From Propionibacteriaceae bacterium UBA6122 (GTDB lineage Bacteria; Actinomycetota; Actinomycetes; Propionibacteriales; Propionibacteriaceae), in contig DIVW01000041.1 in the NCBI GenBank assembly GCA_002428365.1, positions 34,337-98,336 of the forward strand: a stretch of DNA of 64,000 bases. Reading direction: 5' to 3'. Shown here piece by piece: positions 1-6,439 of this stretch. The notes beneath the pieces are model-generated. The model had not been told where the DNA came from. It ran no database searches and was given only the letters and a program-made list of their open reading frames with translations. The number at the start of each line of letters is the position of its first letter. Position 1 is the stretch's first letter. Position numbers and translations under genes: made by a program.

Positions 1-17
1 CTGGACCCTCGCCGTCG

Positions 18-485
18 TCAGCGGCGGACGCGCGCCTTCGGCCACAAGTCGGCCGGTGTCGGAATGAACGGCACGATGTCGAGCCGCATCCCGGCCTGTT
101 TCGGTGTCCGGTCGCGCTTCCGTCCGTTGCATTCCAGGCAGGCGGCCACCAGGTTCAACCAGGTGGTCTTTCCGCCATGGCTGACCGGCTTCACGTGGTC
201 ACGGGTGGACGCGACCCGGCCGCAGTAGCCACACCGGTACCGGTCGCGCCGCAGCACGTTTTCCACCGACGGGGCCGTCCGTCCGGTCGCCTCGTACACC
301 CAGCGGGCATAGATGTAGGTGACCAGCTCAACAGAGCGGGGCAGCGGGTGCGGGCCGAAGCTTCGGCCGGGAACCGCGTCCAGGACGCGGGCAACCTGCC
401 GGTTCAGCATCCTGATGGCGTGCATCAGGTCGACGGTGTGCAGGACCTGAGTGCCGCCGGCGTTAAACACCAATACCTTCATCAT
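18..485 (-). CDS. HNH endonuclease
   Basis: A 155-residue protein with a C-terminal HNH nuclease domain, which would cut DNA with a metal-bound His. The zinc-knuckle cysteines are visible as CGYC (about residues 85-88) and CLEC (116-119). Between them lie the DH pair (96-97) and the Asn (111) of the HNH signature; ECN follows at about 120. The N-terminal 80 residues have no recognised domain. The open frame reaches back to 509, but an excellent ribosome site (AGGAGG) lies inside that extension, about 8 nt before the ATG-ATG at 485/482, so 485 is chosen. Stand-alone HNH proteins of this layout are common in actinobacteria and often have no known role. No phage or toxin gene is next to it within the window. 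Family assignment is secure; cellular role is unknown. Confidence 0.88.
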   Translation of the reverse strand: MMKVLVFNAGGTQVLHTVDLMHAIRMLNRQVARVLDAVPGRSFGPHPLPRSVELVTYIYARWVYEATGRTAPSVENVLRRDRYRCGYCGRVASTRDHVKPVSHGGKTTWLNLVAACLECNGRKRDRTPKQAGMRLDIVPFIPTPADLWPKARVRR

Positions 486-563
486 TCTGCCCACCTCCTT
501 CCTGGTCACGGTGGCAGCTATGCGTTGCGTTCAGTTGTTCTCTTGTTGGGGTATCTGGACATA

Positions 564-609
564 CAAAAAGGGCCGTTCCGCGGCTGCTTTCGCTGCCTGG
601 AACGACCCC
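564..609 (-). terminator. Rho-independent terminator, minus strand
   Basis: Read on the minus strand, a 10-bp stem with one mismatch (arms 600-609 and 570-579, roughly GGGTCGTTCC/GGAACGGCCC) is followed directly by five T. It lies about 20 nt after the stop of the candidate 43-residue reading frame at 629-761, and about 80 nt upstream of the HNH gene. It therefore ends a minus-strand transcript coming from the 630-950 interval. Confidence 0.65.
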
Positions 610-628
610 GTGATGGGCTGAGGTTGGG

Positions 629-761
629 TTACCCCATGAATCGTTCCGTTCGCGGCAGGCGCCCGAAGTTGATGTGCTTCAGTTCCCAGCTAGTCGTGGT
701 CGCAGGCGCGACAGACTCGACAGCTTGCGGCTGCAAATCTTTCCCTGCGAGATACAACATG
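629..761 (-). CDS. Candidate 43-residue protein
   Basis: A short minus-strand frame starting with ATG at 761 and ending with TAA at 629. AGGAAG lies 7-8 nt before the ATG, a good ribosome site, and a T-tailed terminator follows 20 nt after the stop. The product begins MLYLAGKDLQ and ends TERFMG. It is soluble and mixed in charge, has one Trp and no Cys, and shows no recognisable motif. The frame stays open upstream to 1219, but that extension is low-complexity and overlaps the cold-shock/DUF1294 gene on the other strand, so it looks like a shadow. The combination of ribosome site, frame and terminator is the evidence. An untranslated small RNA ending at the same terminator is the main alternative. 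The rest of the 486-962 interval shows nothing else I can support. Confidence 0.4.
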
Positions 762-962
762 ATGGTGCTTCCTGTTGCGAACGGATTGTTCAGGAAGAAG
801 AGTAGCCGTATCCCCAGCCCCTTTCGCAAGTTGGCTCCGGCCGGGTCGCGAGAAGACAAAAACTGGTGCGGCAGACGGTAAGACGTGGAGATGGAATGCT
901 GTGCTGGTGATGATGAAGGGACGATGCGCGGACGGCGCGGCGGCTCTTGAGTGGAGGGCATC

Positions 963-1553
963 GTGCGGCAAGAGGGTGTGATTACGCGGTGGGAAGATGC
1001 TCGCGGCTTCGGATTCATCGCTCCCGCGGCCGGAGGATCGCCCGTCTTCCTGCATGCGAGTGAGCTACCCCGTGGTGCTGCCCGTCCGGTGGCCGGTGAC
1101 GTCGTCACCTTCCGGCCAACTAGGGACGATCGGAACCGTCCGCGCGCCTCGCAGGTGCAATACGCCGGTGCGGCAAGGCGCCGAACCTCCACTGCTCGCG
1201 GGTTGCCGATGGCGGTCACCGTTGGGGTGGTGTTCTACGCGCTTCTGGGCGTTTTGACTGCGCTCAAGATGCTGCCGGGCGCGGTGATCGCACTGTCGGC
1301 GCTGTTGAGCGTGGCGGCGTTCGTCCTGTATCGGGCTGACAAGTCCGCGGCGACTCGGGGCGCCTGGCGCGTCAGCGAATCGACCCTCCAGTTCGTGTCG
1401 CTACTGGGCGGCTGGCCTGGCGCGCTCCTCGCTCAGCGGGTCTACCGGCACAAGACCCGCAAGCAGGAATTCCAAATCGTGTTCTGGGCGGCCGTTGTGG
1501 TCAACTGCGTGGCATTGGCCTGGTTGGTGATCGTCCAACCCATCCACCTCTAG
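963..1553 (+). CDS. Cold-shock domain/DUF1294 membrane fusion protein
   Basis: A 196-residue two-domain protein. Residues 1-65 form a cold-shock OB fold with the RNA-binding pattern WEDARGFGFI followed by VFLHASEL, so it should bind single-stranded nucleic acid. After an Arg-rich linker come four hydrophobic segments typical of DUF1294; between the second and third sits the family pattern DKSAA, followed later by a GGWPGALLAQ stretch. CSD-DUF1294 fusions are a known architecture whose function is unproven. GTG at 963 is preferred over GTG at 951 because GGAGGG (953-958) fits as its ribosome site. It appears monocistronic; the next gene starts 47 nt later with its own promoter-like element. 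Confidence 0.85.
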   Translation: MRQEGVITRWEDARGFGFIAPAAGGSPVFLHASELPRGAARPVAGDVVTFRPTRDDRNRPRASQVQYAGAARRRTSTARGLPMAVTVGVVFYALLGVLTALKMLPGAVIALSALLSVAAFVLYRADKSAATRGAWRVSESTLQFVSLLGGWPGALLAQRVYRHKTRKQEFQIVFWAAVVVNCVALAWLVIVQPIHL

Positions 1554-1600
1554 CTTCGGATCGGCCTCGATGCCGACGGCCGGTCTGGCAGACTCCTTGA

Positions 1601-2236
1601 ATGGTTGATGGCGAAGCCCGCACAGTCGCGGTGGTCCTGTTCGACGGCTTCGAGTTGCTCGACGTTTTCGGGCCGCTTGAGCTGTTCGGCCGGTTCCCCC
1701 AGGAGTTCTCAGTGACCCTGCTTGGGCCCAAAGCCGGGGCTGTTCGCAGCTTCCAGGGCGCCGAGGTGATCGCGACCAGCAGCTATGCCGATGCTGAGGT
1801 TCCGCAGATCGTGATGGTGCCTGGTGGGCTCGGCACCCGCGCCTTGGCTACCGATCAAGACTTTCTGCGCTGGCTGCATCGCTGGGCGTCCGGGGCCGAA
1901 ATAGTCACCTCGGTGTGCACCGGTTCGGCATTGTTGGCTGCGGCCGGGCTGTTGGACGGCTATCGCGCCACCTCGAACAAGCGGGCCTTCGATTGGGCCT
2001 CTTTGCACGGGCAAAGCGTCGAATGGATGGCCGCCGCCCGGTGGGTGCACGACCGCGACCGATGGACGTCCTCAGGGGTCGCGGCTGGCATGGACATGAC
2101 TGCCGCACTGTTGGGGCACCTCATTGGTGCGGAGCGGGCGCAGCAGGCCGCCGATGAGATCGAACTTGAGTTGCATACCGACCCAGATTGGGACCCCTTC
2201 GCCACACGTTCCCAACGCGAACCGCTCCACGGGTAA
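1601..2236 (+). CDS. DJ-1/PfpI family protein (isonitrile hydratase-like)
   Basis: A 211-residue glutamine-amidotransferase-fold protein. The nucleophile elbow SVCTGSALLAAAG places the reactive Cys at about residue 106. The N-terminal FDGFELLDVFGPLE segment holds the conserved acidic residue of the InhA/isonitrile-hydratase branch of DJ-1/PfpI. Members include isonitrile hydratases and the N-terminal halves of AraC regulators; no DNA-binding domain is attached here. It stops at SQREPLHG, a normal length for the single-domain form. The start ATG lacks a Shine-Dalgarno but has CAGACT six nt upstream, fitting a leaderless transcript. Substrate unknown. Confidence 0.82.
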   Translation: MVDGEARTVAVVLFDGFELLDVFGPLELFGRFPQEFSVTLLGPKAGAVRSFQGAEVIATSSYADAEVPQIVMVPGGLGTRALATDQDFLRWLHRWASGAEIVTSVCTGSALLAAAGLLDGYRATSNKRAFDWASLHGQSVEWMAAARWVHDRDRWTSSGVAAGMDMTAALLGHLIGAERAQQAADEIELELHTDPDWDPFATRSQREPLHG

Positions 2237-2278
2237 ACCGGACGGAGGTGCCGGTGATCGTCGCTGGCCGAACGCCAG

Positions 2279-2290
2279 TAGGCTCGTCCC
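2279..2290 (+). promoter_or_regulatory. Leaderless -10 element of the 82-residue gene
   Basis: TAGGCT (2279-2284) lies six nt before the ATG at 2291 and no Shine-Dalgarno is present. The same TAGGCT or TANNNT at 6-7 nt spacing recurs before many starts in this window. Confidence 0.55.
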
Positions 2291-2539
2291 ATGGCTATCA
2301 CCCGCGACGAGCTAATCAAGATCCTGGCGCAAGCCGACCCCGTGGGATTGATCGCCAAAGGCGGGCCGGCCGATGAGTACGCCGCGGAAGCAGACGCCAT
2401 CCTCGGGCTCAGGGGCGTCGTCACCCTCACCGAGATCACCGGCGTCTTCGCCGTCGCCTTCAGCGAGCCCGGCGCCTGCACCCGCGAGACCGCCCGCTGG
2501 ATCGCCGAGGAGATGGCGAAGCTCGACGGCAGTCGCTGA
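2291..2539 (+). CDS. Small conserved-looking protein, 82 residues
   Basis: A soluble 82-residue acidic protein. It begins with MAITRDELIKIL, has a central DEYAAEADAIL helix and ends ARWIAEEMAKLDGSR. The plan (N-terminal helix, G-P-x-DEY turn, long helix, short strand, C-terminal helix) recalls the small DUF1871/YugE-type proteins, but I would not assign it without a profile search. The start is fixed by the TAGGCT element six nt upstream. It converges on the membrane-protein pair at 2673-3900; the 133 nt between them hold only a weak short stem. Confidence 0.6.
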   Translation: MAITRDELIKILAQADPVGLIAKGGPADEYAAEADAILGLRGVVTLTEITGVFAVAFSEPGACTRETARWIAEEMAKLDGSR

Positions 2540-2672
2540 GCGCGGGACTGAGCAAGGCGTTACGGAAGTAGATCCCAATACTGCTTGCGGGCAGGCATTG
2601 CATGGATGAAGAGCGGCCTGCGGATTGGCTGGCTCAAACGCTGCTGATCCCCCAGAAGTGCGTTCGCTGGGT

Positions 2673-3161
2673 CTAAGTCTCCAGGCCCGCCCTCTGCCGC
2701 ACATGGACGATGCCGATCACCACCCCGAGGGCGAGGAAGCGCAGCGCGTTGAACAGCAGTCCAATGAGGAAGTAGCGAACGCCAGAGGCCGTTATTGCGA
2801 TGAACTTGGACGGCACTTCGATCAGCACGGTGGCTGCGAGGAGGGCGGCGCCACTGAGCACTACGGCCTTGAGGACGGTGCTCTTCGGCGGAATCAGGTC
2901 GAAGAAACGCTGCAGCGGGTAGGCCACACCCAATCCGATCACCAGTCCGGCGGCGAGGGCTTGGAGCAGCATCGGGAAGTAGGCGATGGAAAGGCCCGCC
3001 CGGTATTCCGCGGCGATCGGGGTCAGCGAAATCGCGAAATTCACCAACCAGAACGCCAACCCACCAACGCCGGTCAAGACGATCGTCCGTCGCCAACGGA
3101 CCTGCCGCGACCTGCCGAACTGCTGGGACACACCGCGTCCTGCGGTTTGGGCGTGGCTCAC
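2673..3161 (-). CDS. Four-TM membrane protein of unknown function
   Basis: A 162-residue protein with a basic soluble N-terminus (about 25 residues) and four hydrophobic segments, at roughly 27-47, 60-82, 98-115 and 127-150. Its GTG start at 3161 lies one nt after the TGA of the DUF4386 gene, so the two are translationally coupled and probably one transcript. No catalytic motif or transporter signature is visible. By context it is an accessory membrane component under the neighbouring TetR repressor. Function unknown. Confidence 0.7.
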   Translation of the reverse strand: MSHAQTAGRGVSQQFGRSRQVRWRRTIVLTGVGGLAFWLVNFAISLTPIAAEYRAGLSIAYFPMLLQALAAGLVIGLGVAYPLQRFFDLIPPKSTVLKAVVLSGAALLAATVLIEVPSKFIAITASGVRYFLIGLLFNALRFLALGVVIGIVHVRQRAGLET

Positions 3162-3162
3162 G

Positions 3163-3900
3163 TCAGCGCCCCCCGCCGGATGCTGCGGCTACCGACTCGA
3201 GCGGGGCGTCTGCGGCCAGTTTCTCGACCTTGATGCCCATGATCAGCAGCCACAGCGTCAGGCCGACTTCAGCGAGGAGGCTCACTGCCGTGCCGGGAAC
3301 CTTGATGGCCGGATAGGCCGGCAGCAACAGGGCCTGGAGGAACCAGACCAGCTCGGCGACGCCGTCCAGAATCAAGAGGGCGCCCAGGAGCCGAGGTAGG
3401 AACCGGGACTTCAGCACCAGGTAGCCAAGCGGGAACAGCCAAGCGCCGAAGAACAACTGGGTGGTGACGAAGCCGGTTCGATACACCTCAAGAGCCAGGA
3501 GCTGCAGCTGCGCGGACGAGACGTCGACCGATCCGGCCGCCGCGTCGCTGGCCAGTAGTGCAGCCACGAGCCCGAGCTGGCTCGCGCACTGAATAGCGAC
3601 CCCCACCGCGTTGAGCAGCAGGAAGAGCAACGCGAGGTCGTGATTGACCGGCCGCAGCAGGACGTAGAGGCCCCAAGCGGTCAGTAGGAACAGGAGTGCG
3701 GAGAAACACGCGAAGACCAGACCTAGGCGGAATGCCCCTGGTGCGGTGGCGATCGAGTCCGCCATTTGCTGGGCAGTGCCCAGGCCGATATGACCTAGCG
3801 CGTCGGCCACGACAGCGGTCACGATGAAGGCCAGGTAGAGCGCGCCGGTGATTCTGGCGAACGTCTTCGGCGCTACGTTGAGTGGGTTGACGAGCGACAT
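3163..3900 (-). CDS. DUF4386 family membrane protein
   Basis: A 245-residue polytopic membrane protein of the DUF4386 type. Features are the N-terminal ARITGALYLAFIV first helix, a long central region rich in Leu/Ala helices, the FFGAWLFPLGYLVLKSRFLPR segment that marks the family, and about six predicted membrane spans. ATG at 3900 is chosen because GGAG lies nine nt upstream; the longer frame to 3990 would run through the operators. It is divergent from a TetR gene, with two palindromic operators between them, so repression by that regulator is likely. DUF4386 proteins often sit beside TetR or PadR regulators and their substrate is unknown. Confidence 0.82.
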   Translation of the reverse strand: MSLVNPLNVAPKTFARITGALYLAFIVTAVVADALGHIGLGTAQQMADSIATAPGAFRLGLVFACFSALLFLLTAWGLYVLLRPVNHDLALLFLLLNAVGVAIQCASQLGLVAALLASDAAAGSVDVSSAQLQLLALEVYRTGFVTTQLFFGAWLFPLGYLVLKSRFLPRLLGALLILDGVAELVWFLQALLLPAYPAIKVPGTAVSLLAEVGLTLWLLIMGIKVEKLAADAPLESVAAASGGGR

Positions 3901-3935
3901 TGCTGGTTCTCCAGTTCGGTGAAGTTGGGTGCCTA

Positions 3936-3952
3936 GGTGTACGGCGTACACC
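3936..3952. promoter_or_regulatory. TetR-type operator, copy 1
   Basis: The palindrome GGTGTACggcGTACACC: two 7-bp arms around a 3-bp centre, in the divergent DUF4386/tetR intergenic region, 36 nt from the DUF4386 start. Its centre is 32 bp from that of copy 2, about three helical turns. Confidence 0.75.
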
Positions 3953-3967
3953 CCTTCTTCAACGGTA

Positions 3968-3984
3968 GGTGTACTCTGTACACC
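3968..3984. promoter_or_regulatory. TetR-type operator, copy 2
   Basis: The palindrome GGTGTACtctGTACACC, identical to copy 1 in both arms and differing only in the 3-bp centre; one more base on each side also pairs (A...T). It lies 38 nt before the tetR start, so binding would shut both divergent promoters. Confidence 0.78.
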
Positions 3985-4021
3985 TGTCAATAGTTTGGAC
4001 GGCTGAGGAGGGTAGGGAGGC

Positions 4022-4708
4022 TTGGGAACTTTGAGCGACCAGAACGCCGGGACGCGTCGAACGACCCTGAGCCGCGACCGGGTGCTACGGGCCGCTATCG
4101 CCTATGCCGACGCAAACGGCATCGAGTCATTGAGCATGCGCAGCCTCGCCAACGAGCTCGACGTGGTGCCCATGGCGCTGTACAAGCATGTGGCCAACAA
4201 AGAGGACCTGCTTGATGGCATGGTCGAGATCGTCGTCGGCGAGATCGATCAGGCCGCCGCGACGGGGGAGTGGAAGCACGACGTCCGGCTCCGCATTCTC
4301 GCGGCCCGGGCCGCACTGCTTGGGCACTCCTGGTCGCGCCCAGTGCTGGAATCCCGCGGCGCCATGACCCCGGCCATGCTCAGCTACCTCGACGCCCTGA
4401 CCGGGCTCTTTCTGGCTGGTGGGTTGTCGGTCGACCTGACCCATCAGATGATGCACGCCCTCGGCAACCGAATGTGGGGCTTCAGCCAGGAGCTGTTCGC
4501 GGCCACACCACCAAAAGACGCCGAGACCCTAAAGGCCCAGAAGGCGGCCCTGCCCGCGCACTACCCAAATCTCGCCGAGATCGCCAAGGCTGCCATGCAC
4601 TCCGATCCCGCCTCCAGGCGCGCACCCGGTTGCGATGATCAGGCCGAGTTCGAGTTCGCGCTCGATCTACTCCTGGACGGCGTTGGTCGGCTGCAAGCGC
4701 ACCGCTGA
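4022..4708 (+). CDS. TetR family repressor (TetR_C_1 type)
   Basis: A 228-residue repressor. The helix-turn-helix lies at about residues 20-65, with pattern SMRSLANELDVVPMALYKHVANKEDLLDGM. The rest matches the long C-terminal ligand domain of the tetracycline-repressor-like (TetR_C_1) branch. It is divergent from a DUF4386 gene across two matched palindromes, so autoregulation and control of DUF4386 follow from position. The start is TTG at 4022 or TTG at 4031; both have purine-rich ribosome sites in the GAGGAGGGTAGGGAGG tract. Inducer unknown. Confidence 0.85.
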   Translation: MGTLSDQNAGTRRTTLSRDRVLRAAIAYADANGIESLSMRSLANELDVVPMALYKHVANKEDLLDGMVEIVVGEIDQAAATGEWKHDVRLRILAARAALLGHSWSRPVLESRGAMTPAMLSYLDALTGLFLAGGLSVDLTHQMMHALGNRMWGFSQELFAATPPKDAETLKAQKAALPAHYPNLAEIAKAAMHSDPASRRAPGCDDQAEFEFALDLLLDGVGRLQAHR

Positions 4709-4831
4709 CGGCCCCAGCCCGGCAGGTCATCGACGAGCTCAGTCAATTTGGCGGGGCTTGGTCTTCCGGATCTCTGGGCCCTGGCGAAACGACTGCCGAG
4801 TCCTTCGGCTTGACGGTACGCAGGGGCATAC

Positions 4832-4847
4832 TGTTAAGTACTTAACA
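4832..4847. promoter_or_regulatory. 16-bp perfect palindrome at the marR start
   Basis: TGTTAAGTACTTAACA is a perfect 16-bp palindrome ending two nt before the marR ATG. It covers a possible -10 (TTAAGT, 4834-4839) set 18 nt after a -35-like TTGACG (4810-4815). Binding by the MarR dimer would block the promoter directly, so autorepression is likely. The predicted transcript would have almost no leader. Confidence 0.7.
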
Positions 4848-4849
4848 TA

Positions 4850-5314
4850 ATGAATGAGCATCTGAAGCTCGACGTCGGCAGCAGTCTTGCCTTCAAGTTG
4901 CACCAGGCGACGATCCTGGTCGATCGATCCGCGGACCGCTACCTGCGCACGCATCACAACGTCAGCTATTCACTCCTGGTCGTGCTGCTGATGGTCGGGG
5001 TGTTGGAAGGGCCGAGTCAGCGGGAAATCGCCGACCATCTCGACGTCTCCCGGGCCTCGATCACCCAACGGGTCGGCGATTTGGTCCGGCGCGGCCTGGT
5101 CGAGGTGGTGCCGAGCGAGCAGGATGCCAGGGCCGTCCGAGTCTGGCTGACCCCGGAAGGTGGGGCATTGCTGACGGACGCCTGGCAAGGCCTGGAGACC
5201 TCCGAAGACGGGATCGACCGCGGGGTCGACGTCGTCGCCCTCGAGCGCGAACTCGACCTCCTGATCGCTAACGCCCGAGCGCAGCTCGCCCGCGAACCAG
5301 GAGCACCAGCATGA
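4850..5314 (+). CDS. MarR family transcriptional regulator
   Basis: A 154-residue winged-helix regulator. The recognition region GPSQREIADHLDVSRASITQRVGDLVRRGLVEV is at about residues 54-87. The wing carries the D-A-R-A-V-R-V variant of the family's DxR motif, followed by LTPEGGALL. The start ATG has no Shine-Dalgarno and lies two nt from a perfect palindrome that overlaps the promoter. The stop overlaps the next gene's start by four nt (ATGA), so it is co-expressed with a CPBP membrane protein, its probable regulatory target. Confidence 0.88.
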   Translation: MNEHLKLDVGSSLAFKLHQATILVDRSADRYLRTHHNVSYSLLVVLLMVGVLEGPSQREIADHLDVSRASITQRVGDLVRRGLVEVVPSEQDARAVRVWLTPEGGALLTDAWQGLETSEDGIDRGVDVVALERELDLLIANARAQLAREPGAPA

Positions 5315-6039
5315 CCTCCCGCGCGTTACTACCGAATTCCGCGATGAAGGGCGTCCGCCTGCGAAGTGTCGCTGGCGTGGCGGTGGCGGTGCTCGGCACC
5401 TGGGGGCTGCTCGCCCTCGCCCTGGCCCTCGGGCAACAGGCGTCGCAGGATCTTCGCCTGCGCTTTGCCTACCAAGCCCTCGCCTTGCTGATCGCCGGGC
5501 TCGTGGTCGGCGGCGTCGTGCTACTCAAGGGCGGACGGCCTTCCTTCCTGCGTTGGGGTCGGCTCAGTGCAGTGGCGCGGCCGGTCAAAGTGCTCGACAT
5601 CAAACCCACCGACAGCTGGCGCAAGATCGGGATCACGTTCGCGGTGGTCATTTCCGCAGTGACTGCGGGGTATCTGTTCCTGACCTACGGCTCGCAACTG
5701 GGCGGTATCGGCTGGCGCTCCTGGCTGGTGGCGTTGGCGGTCGCAATCCCGCTTTCGGCGACCAATGCGTTGACCGAAGAACTCATCACCAGGTGGGCGA
5801 TCGTGGAATCTCTGGACGGCCAGTGGGCCCGCTATGCGCCGTGGGTGGCGGCGTTGGTGTTCGGGTCGGTGCACTGGTTCGGCATTCCGGGCGGCCCGAT
5901 CGGGGCCTTGATGGCAGGCTTCCTCGGTTGGTTGACCGCACGCTCGATCCAGGACATCCGCGGCATCGGTTGGGCCTGGATCATCCACTTCTGTCAGGAC
6001 GTACTGATCTTCACCGTGACCCTGGCCCTGTTCGTCTGA
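5311..6039 (+). CDS. CPBP family intramembrane metalloprotease homologue
   Basis: A 242-residue polytopic protein of the CPBP (CAAX protease/bacteriocin-processing) family. The conserved motifs are TEELITR (motif 1, at about 156-162), FGSVHWF (motif 2, His) and HFCQDV near the C-terminus (motif 3, His-x3-Asp). The metal-binding Glu and His residues are therefore present and activity is plausible. ATGA overlap couples it to the upstream marR. Bacterial CPBP proteins act in peptide maturation or self-immunity, but no precursor peptide is visible nearby. Substrate unknown. Confidence 0.85.
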   Translation: MTSRALLPNSAMKGVRLRSVAGVAVAVLGTWGLLALALALGQQASQDLRLRFAYQALALLIAGLVVGGVVLLKGGRPSFLRWGRLSAVARPVKVLDIKPTDSWRKIGITFAVVISAVTAGYLFLTYGSQLGGIGWRSWLVALAVAIPLSATNALTEELITRWAIVESLDGQWARYAPWVAALVFGSVHWFGIPGGPIGALMAGFLGWLTARSIQDIRGIGWAWIIHFCQDVLIFTVTLALFV

Positions 6040-6439
6040 GCCCTCACCCTTGAGGAATCACCTCGGACCGAGCCCCGAACTGCCGCGTCCGCGCGACTGA
6101 GGCGGCCTGTCCGGAGGCGCTGACCGCGAGACTGAACCCGCCTTCGCAGAGTCAGCCCGGTGCCGACTCCAGGAGCCACCTGGACAGCAGCGATGTCCAC
6201 GTGTTCCTCCAGGTTGACGGGGTGCTCCGCGGGATGATGTGCGTTTTCAGTGCCTGAAGGAGGGCGACTCGGAGGGGCGAGGGCTCGTGTTCGAAAGTTG
6301 TCGTTTGGACGGGCCGGGAAGGCGCTTCAAACATCGAAAAACGCTCACCCGGCCGGGGTGCCCGCCGCGACCTGCCAGATAGCGACGAATTTCGCGCACG
6401 GACTCCCTGTTGTCGAGCACCTGGCCGCAGTGACCCGAC
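6040..6439. other. Non-coding interval between convergent genes
   Basis: About 400 nt between the CPBP gene and the 3' end of the amylase. No frame here has both a plausible start and protein-like composition. The only structure I can support is a possible minus-strand terminator at 6337-6360. Confidence 0.5.
6337..6360 (-). terminator. Possible terminator of the amylase gene
   Basis: Read on the minus strand, CACCC and GGGTG arms flank a five-base loop and are followed four nt later by five T. It lies about 80 nt after the amylase stop. The stem is only five bp, so this is tentative. Confidence 0.35.

Noticed and set aside
177..881. A 234-residue plus-strand frame over the HNH gene
   Set aside because: It lies opposite the HNH protein with no ribosome site and low-complexity composition; the zinc-knuckle motifs are in the minus frame.
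762..1219. Extension of the 43-residue frame back to 1219 (196 residues)
   Set aside because: The added part overlaps the cold-shock/DUF1294 gene on the other strand and is Ser/Pro/Arg repetitive, as expected of a shadow frame.
2651..2671. CCCAG/CTGGG hairpin between convergent genes at 2.6 kb
   Set aside because: Five base pairs and a long loop, no T-tract; likely chance.
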